DNA of 64,000 bases, from assembly GCA_965214285.1 (NCBI GenBank), contig OZ243946.1, forward strand, positions 1,612,001-1,676,000, in the 5' to 3' direction. This DNA comes from G963422745 sp965214285 (GTDB taxonomy: Bacteria; Actinomycetota; Acidimicrobiia; Acidimicrobiales; Aldehydirespiratoraceae). The position numbers and the translations under genes are program-made. Under the pieces are notes generated by a model, which saw nothing but the letters and a program-made list of their open reading frames with translations, did not search any database and had not been told where the DNA came from. This document shows positions 45,745-53,231 of the stretch, piece by piece; position 1 is the first letter of the stretch; the number at the start of each line of letters is the position of its first letter.

Positions 45745-47892
45745 GTGGCCGAGACCCAGCACCCCGACGAGGAGACCCACGGGGTCCGTCTCGGGATCTT
45801 CTTCTTCGTCGGCATCGTGCTCTTCGGGGCGCTCGGCGCCCGCCTGTGGTACCTGCAGACCATCGAGCACGAGCAGCTGCGGGTGGAGGCCGAGACCAAC
45901 GTGCTGGAGGCGGTCTTCGAGGAGGCTCCCAGGGGGCGCATCCTGGACCGCAACGGCAAGGTGCTCGTGGACAACAAGGCGGTGCACGTGGTCACCGTCG
46001 ACCGCAACGTGCTCGACGAGCTCGACGTGGGTGCCCGCGAGGAGCTGTACCTGCGCCTGGCCACGGCCGTCAGCCGCTCCGGGCGGCTCACCAAGGTCGC
46101 CGACATCACCGACGCTCTGGCGGACCGCGACTACGGGCCGCTGGAGAGGGTCCCGGTGGCGGTCGACGTGGATCCCGACCTGGCGGTGTTCACCGGCGAG
46201 CGCCCCGAGCTGTTCCCCGGGGTGCAGGTCTCGCGCCAGACGATCCGCGTCTACCCCTACGGCGGCCTCGCTGCGCACCTGCTGGGCTATGTGGGGCCGA
46301 TCACCCGAGCCGAGTGGGAGGCCACCCACAGCGACGTCGACGACGCCGAGCCGTCGACGATCTACCAGCTCAACCACGAGATCGGCAAGAGCGGCATCGA
46401 GCGGCTCTTCGAGGCCGACCTGCGCGGCACACCCGGCGTTCGCTACATCGAGGTCAAGGCGACCGGCAAGCCGGTGCGCGAGTGGACCGAGCGCCACCGC
46501 CCGCCGGTGCCCGGCAAGGACGTGTGGCTGACCATCGACATCGACCTGCAGGCCCTCGCCGAGGCCGAGCTCGACCGCGGTCTGGCCCAGGCCCGTGCCC
46601 GCGAGCCCGCCTCGCCAGGCGACCCGCCGTTCGTGGCCTCGGCCGGCTCGGTGGTGATGCTGGACCCCGCAGACGGCTCGCTGCTGGCGATGGCGTCGTA
46701 TCCCAGCTACGAGCCCAGCGAGTTCGCGGACGGCATCTCCGTGGAGCAGTTCGAGACGCTGACCAGCGAGGACAACCACTCGCCGATCATCAACCGGGCC
46801 ATCCAGGGCAGCTACGCCCCGGGCTCGACGTTCAAGCTGGTCACGGCCTATGCGGCGCTGCAGGAGGGCGTGATCGGCCCCGAGGGCATCAGGGGCATCC
46901 GCGAGGGCTACCGCGACACCGGCGACTACACCTACTCGCGCTGCTTCGACGAGTCCGACACCTGCATCTACTCCAGCCCCTATGACGGGCCGGGCCGCTG
47001 GGTGGACCTGCAGGCCGCCATCACCGTCTCCAGCGACACCTACTTCTACGAGATCGGCGGCGAGGGGTTCTGGCGGCGCTCCAGCGACGATCTCGACGAC
47101 GACGGCGTCAGCGAGGACGAGGATCTGCAGAAGTGGGCGCGGATCATGGGCCTGGGAAGCGAGACCGGGATCCAGCTGCCGTATGAGCGCAGCGGGGCGG
47201 TGCCGGACCGGGAGTATTACCAGCGCCAGTTCGACCTCGGCGTGTTCGGCACCAGCCAGTGGTTCGGCGGCTCCACCATCAACCTCTCGATCGGCCAGGG
47301 CGAGCTGCTGGTCACGCCGCTGCAGCTCGTGAACACCTATGCCGCTTTCGCCAACGGCGGCAGGCTGCACCAGCCCAACGCAGTGTGGAAGGTGACCGAG
47401 GCAGGCCGGCCCGCAGAAGTGGTGCGCGAGATCGGGCCGCGGGTGCTGCGCGAGCTCGAGATCGCCCCTGAGCACCGCGAGCCGATCGAGCAGGGGCTGC
47501 TGTTCGTGCCCCGCTCCGACGGGGCGCACCGGGGAACGGCCGCCCAGGCCTTCGCGGATGTGGGCTTCCCGCTGGTCGCCTGGCCGGTGGCCGCCAAGAC
47601 GGGCACCGCCGAGGTGCGCGACAAGGCCGACACGTCGGTGTTCGTCGCCTACGGGCCGGTGCGCGACTCCGCCGAGCCCGAGGTGGCCGTGGCCGCGGTG
47701 CTCGAGGAGGCGGGCTTCGGCAGCCGCTCCGCCGCGCCGGTGGTGGCGCGCATTCTTGATCGCATTGCCCGCGACAGCGTGGCGCCCGCCCAGCTTGTCG
47801 ATGCGAGCCCGGCGGTGCCCGGGGCCGCGGCGGGGGACGCCGAGGCTGGGGCCGCGGACGCTGCCGGGCAGGGCCAGGAGGCCGGCGGATGA
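45745..47892 (+). CDS. mrdA: Penicillin-binding protein 2 (elongasome transpeptidase)
   Basis: 715 residues, GTG 45745. A single N-terminal helix (IFFFVGIVLFGALGARLWYL), a dimerisation domain, and the transpeptidase domain with SxxK Ser361-Lys364, SxD Ser429-Asp431, and KTG at Lys618. It cross-links peptidoglycan during elongation and is a beta-lactam target. An Ala/Asp-rich tail ends it. An ATGA overlap couples it to rodA, its glycosyltransferase partner. Confidence 0.95.
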   Translation: MAETQHPDEETHGVRLGIFFFVGIVLFGALGARLWYLQTIEHEQLRVEAETNVLEAVFEEAPRGRILDRNGKVLVDNKAVHVVTVDRNVLDELDVGAREELYLRLATAVSRSGRLTKVADITDALADRDYGPLERVPVAVDVDPDLAVFTGERPELFPGVQVSRQTIRVYPYGGLAAHLLGYVGPITRAEWEATHSDVDDAEPSTIYQLNHEIGKSGIERLFEADLRGTPGVRYIEVKATGKPVREWTERHRPPVPGKDVWLTIDIDLQALAEAELDRGLAQARAREPASPGDPPFVASAGSVVMLDPADGSLLAMASYPSYEPSEFADGISVEQFETLTSEDNHSPIINRAIQGSYAPGSTFKLVTAYAALQEGVIGPEGIRGIREGYRDTGDYTYSRCFDESDTCIYSSPYDGPGRWVDLQAAITVSSDTYFYEIGGEGFWRRSSDDLDDDGVSEDEDLQKWARIMGLGSETGIQLPYERSGAVPDREYYQRQFDLGVFGTSQWFGGSTINLSIGQGELLVTPLQLVNTYAAFANGGRLHQPNAVWKVTEAGRPAEVVREIGPRVLRELEIAPEHREPIEQGLLFVPRSDGAHRGTAAQAFADVGFPLVAWPVAAKTGTAEVRDKADTSVFVAYGPVRDSAEPEVAVAAVLEEAGFGSRSAAPVVARILDRIARDSVAPAQLVDASPAVPGAAAGDAEAGAADAAGQGQEAGG

Positions 47893-49058
47893 CCGATCTG
47901 TGGGTCCGGCCCGGTCGCTACAGCGACGAGCCGCAGCGCTGGTGGCTGGTGGTCGATCCGCTCTTGATCGTGTGCACGCTGGCGGTGACCGCAATCGGCG
48001 CCCTGCTGGTGTACTCGGCCACGCGAGGCCCGGTGAGCGAGCTGGTGCCGCCGGACACCTCGTTCCTGCGGCGCCAGGTCGCCTTCGCGGCGATCGGGCT
48101 GGCCTTCGCCGCGGCGGCGTCCTGGCTGGACGTGCGCCGGCTGCGCTCCTGGGTGCCCTTGGCCTACGGGGCCCTGGTGATCGGGCTGGCCGCCGTTCAG
48201 CACTTCGGCACCCCGATCCGCGGGGCGCAGTCCTGGTTCCGCCTCGGCGGCATCTCGTTCCAGCCCTCGGAGCCCGGCAAGCTGGTGCTGATCGCCGTGC
48301 TGGCAACGGTGCTGTCCGCTGAGGTCGTGTCGTTTCGCCGCATGCTCGTCGCCCTGGGACTGGCCGGCGTCCCGATGGGGCTGATCCTGCTGCAGCCCGA
48401 CCTCGGAACCATCCTGGTCTACGTGGTGATCGCCGCGGTGATGGTGTCGCTGAGCTCGCTGAGGTTCCGCTACCTGGTGCTGCTGGTGCTGGCGACGGTG
48501 ACGGTCGTCACCATGATCTTCCAGTCGGATCTGCTCAAGGACTTCCAGAAGGACCGCCTGACCGTGTTCGTGCTCGACGACGAGGCGCTGTCCGCGCTCG
48601 GCGCCGATGCCATCCGCGTGGCCTACAACGCCGAGCAGTCCCAGATCGCCATCGGCAACGGCGGCCTCAGGGGCCGGGGGCTGTTCGAGGGGACCCAGAC
48701 CAGCTCCAACCTGGTGCCCGAGCAGCGCACCGACTTCATCTTCTCGGTGGCGGGGGAGGAGCTGGGCTTCAGGGGCGCCGGGCTGTTGCTGGCGCTGTTC
48801 GCCGTCGTCTTCTCGCGGATCTGGCGGGTGGCGGCGCGGGCCACGGACCGCTTCGACCGGATGCTGGCGGTCGGCGTGATGGCCATGCTCGTCTTCCAGG
48901 TCTTCCAGAGTGCAGGCATGACCATGGGCATCATGCCGGTGACGGGGATACCGATGCCGCTGGTGAGCTACGGGGGCTCGTCGATGCTCACCTCGCTGGT
49001 GGCCATCGGCCTGGTGCTGGGCGTGCACCGCCGCCGCTTCGACTACTCCAGCCGCTAG
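47889..49058 (+). CDS. rodA: Rod shape-determining SEDS glycosyltransferase RodA
   Basis: 389 residues, about ten transmembrane helices. SEDS-family features: FRLGGISFQPSEPGKLVLI, LIGLLQPDLGT-like LILLQPDLGTILVY, and GIPMPLVSYGGSSML near the end. It polymerises glycan strands with PBP2. It could be called FtsW by sequence alone, but its place in the mre operon supports RodA. No obvious terminator follows. Confidence 0.94.
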   Translation: MTDLWVRPGRYSDEPQRWWLVVDPLLIVCTLAVTAIGALLVYSATRGPVSELVPPDTSFLRRQVAFAAIGLAFAAAASWLDVRRLRSWVPLAYGALVIGLAAVQHFGTPIRGAQSWFRLGGISFQPSEPGKLVLIAVLATVLSAEVVSFRRMLVALGLAGVPMGLILLQPDLGTILVYVVIAAVMVSLSSLRFRYLVLLVLATVTVVTMIFQSDLLKDFQKDRLTVFVLDDEALSALGADAIRVAYNAEQSQIAIGNGGLRGRGLFEGTQTSSNLVPEQRTDFIFSVAGEELGFRGAGLLLALFAVVFSRIWRVAARATDRFDRMLAVGVMAMLVFQVFQSAGMTMGIMPVTGIPMPLVSYGGSSMLTSLVAIGLVLGVHRRRFDYSSR

Positions 49059-49182
49059 CTGTACTCGGCAGAGCCCACGCCCCTGTGCTCCGGCGGATGC
49101 GACATGGCCGGTTCCGGGTCTGCGGAGACGACCCGAGCGCCGTCCCTGGCGCCGTCGCCAAGACTGCTCCGGAGAAAGGCGA

Positions 49183-49265
49183 AACCCCGGCCGTTTGCCA
49201 GAGGCAGGGACGGTTCCGGGGTGTAGGCCACCCACTATAGGGCGGCTGTCCGACGAAATCAACAC
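49183..49265 (+). repeat. 83-bp structured repeat, copy 1
   Basis: About 86% identical to copy 2 at 49512-49594 and of equal length. The first 40 nt are nearly unchanged; the centre varies; the last 11 nt (gaaatcaacac) are identical. It can fold like copy 2, with one C-G pair in place of G-C. Here the ribosome site (gacga) and ATG are missing, so it leads no gene. Confidence 0.8.
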
Positions 49266-49379
49266 CTGCCTTCAGACTCTTCCAGCGGCCTGAACTGAGC
49301 GGCGAACCCGGCTGAGACGGCGGTGCCTGCGATCGCAGGTCCTTGACTCGCAGACCCGCCCCGTTCGGCACGCCGGCCC

Positions 49380-49385
49380 TAAGGT
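49380..49385 (+). promoter_or_regulatory. TANNNT element (TAAGGT), possible promoter for Abi-like transcript
   Basis: Same hexamer as the putA promoter. A start near 49392 would give a leader of about 200 nt including repeat copy 2. Confidence 0.35.
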
Positions 49386-49511
49386 TCGTCGTGCGGCTTG
49401 CGCCTGGTACCGGCGGAGGCTGGAGGCGCTGGGGCCGCCTTGCGGCATTGGCCGATACCCTCCCCGCCGGACTTCCTCCCGAGCACCGAGAGCTTTCCCT
49501 GAGAATTGGGC

Positions 49512-49594
49512 AACCCCGGCCGTTTGCCAGAGGCCGGGACGGTTCCGGGGTCTAGGCGGCCAACTGTTGGGCCGCTGCTGGAGGAAATCAACAC
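49512..49594 (+). ncRNA. 83-bp structured repeat, copy 2: leader of Abi-like gene
   Basis: It ends one base before ATG 49596 and includes the ribosome site (ggagga). Possible stems: CCCGGCC/GGCCGGG around a 10-nt loop; alternatively ACCCCGG with CCGGGGT plus CCGT with ACGG, which excludes the first; then GCGGCC/GGCCGC downstream. Two exclusive folds next to a ribosome site suggest control of translation or a processed RNA. Confidence 0.5.
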
Positions 49595-49595
49595 G

Positions 49596-50255
49596 ATGTC
49601 GACTTTTGATCATCGCGTCATCGCCGAGCGTCTTGCCCCGGACCGGCTCGGCTCCTACCTGAAGGCGACAGAGGGAGAGCTGCACGCCGCTCTCGATCTC
49701 TACGGCTGGAACACCCGGATATCGGCAGCTCTCTACGAGGATCTCGGCGGTCTGGAGGTCGTCTTCCGCAACGCCGTTGACGCTGCGCTGGTCGCCCATG
49801 GCCAAGCCTGCGGCTGGCCCCAGGTCTGGCACGAGAGACAACAACTGTTCACGGTCAAGACATGGGACACGATCGAGGTGGCACGCCATCGAGCTTCCCG
49901 GCACGGCGGACCGGACGCCCACGGCCAGGTCATCGCTGACCTGAACTTCGGGATCTGGAGGTTCCTCTGCACGCCCCACTACCTCACATCGCTCTGGGTC
50001 CCGGCACTTGTCGGGGTGTTCCCAGACCACCCCGACGCAGGTGATCCGCGCCGGGTGAGGGCCGACGTCGAGGACCGCATACAGCGCCTGCACTTCCTGC
50101 GCAACCGGATCGCCCACCACAAGCCCATCCACGAACGCGACCTGGCCCGTGACTACAGGGAGTTCCTCGAGGTCGTCGGGTGGATCTGCGCCGACAGCCG
50201 TGCCTGGGTCGAATCGGATAGCCGGACACCCACAGTCCTCGCCAACCGGCCGTGA
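49596..50255 (+). CDS. Abi-like (Abi_2 family) HEPN-domain protein
   Basis: 219 residues, ATG 49596 with GGAGGA about 10 nt upstream. Helical throughout, with LDLYGWNTRISAALYEDLGGLEVVFRNAVDAAL, LNFGIWRFL and the HEPN RNase-type motif RNRIAHH (Arg169, Asn170, His174). These fit the Abi_2/AbiD-AbiF group of abortive-infection proteins, thought to be RNA-cutting toxins triggered by phage. It stands alone between the elongasome operon and the radical-SAM gene. Upstream is a duplicated structured leader that may neutralise or regulate it. Family assignment is from recognised motifs and not checked against profiles. Confidence 0.75.
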   Translation: MSTFDHRVIAERLAPDRLGSYLKATEGELHAALDLYGWNTRISAALYEDLGGLEVVFRNAVDAALVAHGQACGWPQVWHERQQLFTVKTWDTIEVARHRASRHGGPDAHGQVIADLNFGIWRFLCTPHYLTSLWVPALVGVFPDHPDAGDPRRVRADVEDRIQRLHFLRNRIAHHKPIHERDLARDYREFLEVVGWICADSRAWVESDSRTPTVLANRP

Positions 50256-50366
50256 CGGAGACGCGGGCCGAGCCTTCGGGCCTTGCCGGCGCTGACTGTG
50301 CCCGTGCAGGCAGGCGCGGCGATGCCGGCCGGGGCCGCTGCGGCACAGCCGGCTTGTCGGCGGCGG

Positions 50367-50372
50367 TAGATT
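50367..50372 (+). promoter_or_regulatory. TANNNT -10 element (TAGATT), leaderless-type
   Basis: It ends 7 nt before ATG 50380 of the radical-SAM gene. Confidence 0.45.
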
Positions 50373-50379
50373 GCCGGCG

Positions 50380-52389
50380 ATGGCAGCCACTTCAGTCTCC
50401 GAGCAGGCGTCGATCTGGCAGCGCCTTGAGCCCTTGCTGCCGCGGGTGGCCAAGCCTGCTCGCTACATCGGCTGCGAGGACGGCGCGGTGACGCCCGAGC
50501 ACCGCCCGCAGGAGGTGTCGTGGCTGCTGACCTACCCCGACACCTACGAGATCGGCCTGCCAAACCAGGGCCTGCAGATCCTCTATGGGATCCTCAACGA
50601 GCGCCCCGACGCCGCGGCCGAGCGCGCCTATGCCCCCTGGGTCGACCTCGAGGCGCTGCTGCGCAGCAACGGGCTGCCGCTGTTCTCCGTCGACACCCAC
50701 CGCCCCGCCGGCGCCTTCGACGTGATCGCCTTCAACCTCTCCGCCGAGCTCACCTACACCAACCTGCTGAACTGCATCGACCTGGCAGGCCTGGCGGTGC
50801 GCGCCGAGCAGCGCAGCGACGACGACCCGCTGATCGGGGTGGGCGGCCACTGCACCTACAACCCCGAGCCGATAGCCGATTTCGTCGACTTCGTGGTGCT
50901 CGGCGACGGCGAGGAGGCCGTCGGCGAGATCAGCGAGCTGCTTGGCGCCTGGAAGGCCGCCGGCAAGAACCCCGGCACCCGCGAGGGCGTGCTTCGGGAG
51001 CTGACCCGCATCGCCGGCGTCTATGTGCCGTCCATGTACGAGGTGGCCTACGACGGCACCCGCATCGCAGCCGTCACACCCCGCCACCGTGATGTGCCCG
51101 CGGTGGTCGAGAAGCGCACCGTGGCCGACCTTGCCGAGTGGCCCTACCCGAAGCGCCAGCTCGTGCCCTTGACCGAGGTGGTGCATGACCGCCTCGCGGT
51201 GGAGGTGTTCAGGGGCTGCACACGGGGCTGTCGCTTCTGCCAGGCCGGGATGATCACCCGCCCGGTGCGCGAGCGCCCCGCCGAGCAGGTGCGCACCATG
51301 ATCGCCGACGGCCTGGCCCGTACCGGCTACGACGAGGTGGCGCTCACCAGCCTGTCGACCGCTGACTTCTCGGGCATCGAATCGGTGATCGCCGACACGG
51401 TCGCCGATGCCGGCTGCAACCAGGTCTCTGTGGCGCTGCCGAGCCTGCGCGTCGACGCCTTCACGGTCGGCATCGCCGCGCAGCTCCAGCGCGCCCGGCG
51501 CACCGGGCTGACCTTCGCCCCCGAGGCCGGCAGCTGGCGGATGCGCCAGGTGATCAACAAGCTGATCCGCGAAGAGGATCTCTACGGCGCGGTCGAGAGC
51601 GCCTACAGCCAGGGCTGGCGGCGCATGAAGCTCTACTTCCTCACCGGGCTGCCGACCGAGACCGACGTCGACACCGCCGGCATCGCCGAGCTGGCCCGCA
51701 ACTGCGTGCAGCTGGGCCGCGCCCATCATCGCTCGCCGTCGGTGACGGTTTCCGTCGGCGGCTTCGTGCCCAAGCCGTTCACGCCGTTCCAGTGGTTCGG
51801 CCAGAACACCGTCGCCGAGCTGAGCCGCAAGATCGGCCTGCTCCGCGACGAGCTGCGCCGGGTCCGCGGCGTGCAGCTCAAATGGCACGACCCGCGGGCC
51901 ACCCTCGTCGAGGGCATCGCCAGCCGCGGCGACCGCCGGCTCGGGCCGGTGATCGAGTACGTGTGGCGCCGCGGCGGGACCTTCCAGGAATGGTCCGAGC
52001 ACTTCGACTACGAGCTGTGGATCGAGGCGATGGCCGCCAACGGCTGCGACGTGGACTGGTACGTCCACCGCCACCGCGACCAGCACGAGCTACTGCCCTG
52101 GGGCCATCTCTCCGCCGGCCTGCACCCCGACTTCCTGTGGCAGGACTGGCGCGACGCGCTCGACGAGCTGGGCCTGGAGGACTGCCGCTGGACGCCGTGT
52201 TATGACTGCGGCGCCTGCACCGGATACGGCATCGAGCACCGGGTGGCGGCGGCCACGCCGCCGGCAGGGGGCAGCCAGGGCACCGGCGTGGACCTCAGCG
52301 CAGGCGGCGCGGTGCCCGTGAGCCTCGGGCCGCGGCCCCGCACGCAGGCATCCGCTGCGGCCGGGGTGCCGGCACCAGCGCCCGCGTGA
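50380..52389 (+). CDS. Radical SAM protein, TIGR03960-type
   Basis: 669 residues from ATG 50380; the leaderless promoter supports this start over TTG 50371. The radical SAM cluster motif is CTRGCRFC (Cys280, Cys284, Cys287). The N-terminal region (LLTYPDTYEIGLPNQGLQILYGIL) resembles a B12-binding-like fold. A C-terminal CYDCGACTGYG adds more Cys. I recognise it as the radical SAM protein always paired with the DUF2344 protein next door, near rne and ribosomal genes. Its reaction is not established. The last 40 residues are low complexity. GTGA overlap with the partner. Confidence 0.9.
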   Translation: MAATSVSEQASIWQRLEPLLPRVAKPARYIGCEDGAVTPEHRPQEVSWLLTYPDTYEIGLPNQGLQILYGILNERPDAAAERAYAPWVDLEALLRSNGLPLFSVDTHRPAGAFDVIAFNLSAELTYTNLLNCIDLAGLAVRAEQRSDDDPLIGVGGHCTYNPEPIADFVDFVVLGDGEEAVGEISELLGAWKAAGKNPGTREGVLRELTRIAGVYVPSMYEVAYDGTRIAAVTPRHRDVPAVVEKRTVADLAEWPYPKRQLVPLTEVVHDRLAVEVFRGCTRGCRFCQAGMITRPVRERPAEQVRTMIADGLARTGYDEVALTSLSTADFSGIESVIADTVADAGCNQVSVALPSLRVDAFTVGIAAQLQRARRTGLTFAPEAGSWRMRQVINKLIREEDLYGAVESAYSQGWRRMKLYFLTGLPTETDVDTAGIAELARNCVQLGRAHHRSPSVTVSVGGFVPKPFTPFQWFGQNTVAELSRKIGLLRDELRRVRGVQLKWHDPRATLVEGIASRGDRRLGPVIEYVWRRGGTFQEWSEHFDYELWIEAMAANGCDVDWYVHRHRDQHELLPWGHLSAGLHPDFLWQDWRDALDELGLEDCRWTPCYDCGACTGYGIEHRVAAATPPAGGSQGTGVDLSAGGAVPVSLGPRPRTQASAAAGVPAPAPA

Positions 52390-53192
52390 GGCGACTGCGG
52401 ATCGAGTTCGCCAAGCACGGCAAGGTGCGCTTCGTCTCGCACCGCGACGTGGCGCGCATCTGGGAGCGGGCGCTGCGCCGCGCAGGCGTGCCGGTCGCCT
52501 ACAGCGAGGGCTTCTCGCCGCGGCCTCGGCTGTCGTTCGGCCTGGCCCTGCCGACCGGATACGAGTCCGACGCCGAGTACCTCGACGTCCACATCTCAAC
52601 CGACGACCGCGACAGGCCCGACGGCGGAGACGGCTGCGACGACGGAGACAGGCCCGTTGCGGCGGACCCGTATGCCGCTGCAGGCACAGACGCTCTCGGC
52701 GATGTGCTCAGCGGGCATCTGCCGACGGGCATGACCGTGAGCCGGGTGCGCGAGATCGAGCGCCGTCTGCCGTCGCTGCAGGAGGCCGTCACGAGCTGCA
52801 CCTGGCGCATCTCCATCGCCGATGCCGACGCCGCGGCCGTCGAGGCTGCGGCCGCGCAGGCGCTGCGGGCCGAGCAGCTGGTTGTCACCCGCATTCGCAA
52901 GGGCAAGGAGGTCACAGACGACATCCGACCCCTCGTGCTGAGCCTCGAAATCGCCGAATCCGAGGATTTCGGCTCGCTTCACGGTAGACATGAGGCATGT
53001 GTACTGCTGATCGCCGAGCTCGGGACTCAGCCGCGTGCGGTTCGCGTCCCCGAGCTGCTGGCGGCGCTCGATCCTGCGATTTCCGAGCAGCGCGTACACC
53101 GCACTCATCAATGGACACTCACCCCCAACGGCATGCGGATCGACCCCATGGGCGTCGAAGCGCCGTTGCCTGCCGCCCCGGAAGCGAAATGA
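52386..53192 (+). CDS. DUF2344 / TIGR03936 radical-SAM-linked protein
   Basis: 268 residues, GTG 52386 overlapping the radical-SAM stop. The N terminus (IEFAKHGKVRFVSHRDVARIWERALRRAG) and YSEGFSPRPRLSFGLALPTG are diagnostic. An Asp/Gly-rich insertion at about 73-100 (DDRDRPDGGDG) is unusual. It is thought to work with the radical SAM partner; no activity is known. Confidence 0.9.
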   Translation: MRRLRIEFAKHGKVRFVSHRDVARIWERALRRAGVPVAYSEGFSPRPRLSFGLALPTGYESDAEYLDVHISTDDRDRPDGGDGCDDGDRPVAADPYAAAGTDALGDVLSGHLPTGMTVSRVREIERRLPSLQEAVTSCTWRISIADADAAAVEAAAAQALRAEQLVVTRIRKGKEVTDDIRPLVLSLEIAESEDFGSLHGRHEACVLLIAELGTQPRAVRVPELLAALDPAISEQRVHRTHQWTLTPNGMRIDPMGVEAPLPAAPEAK

Positions 53193-53231
53193 GCGCTCAC
53201 CCCGGGGTGCACAAGACGAAAGATTCGACCG

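Larger units (their letters stand above)
49059..49595. other. Non-coding region between rodA and Abi-like gene
   Basis: 537 bp with no convincing gene. It contains the two 83-bp structured repeats, a 14-bp perfect palindrome (cctgcgatcgcagg, 49326-49339), and a TANNNT (TAAGGT) at 49380-49385. A 54-codon frame from GTG 49391 to TAG 49555 runs into repeat copy 2; I judge it doubtful as a protein. Confidence 0.6.

Noticed and set aside
49391..49555. 54-codon frame preceded by TAAGGT and ending inside repeat copy 2
   Set aside because: The shared C-terminal peptide in both repeats follows from DNA identity; RNA folding explains the conservation better.
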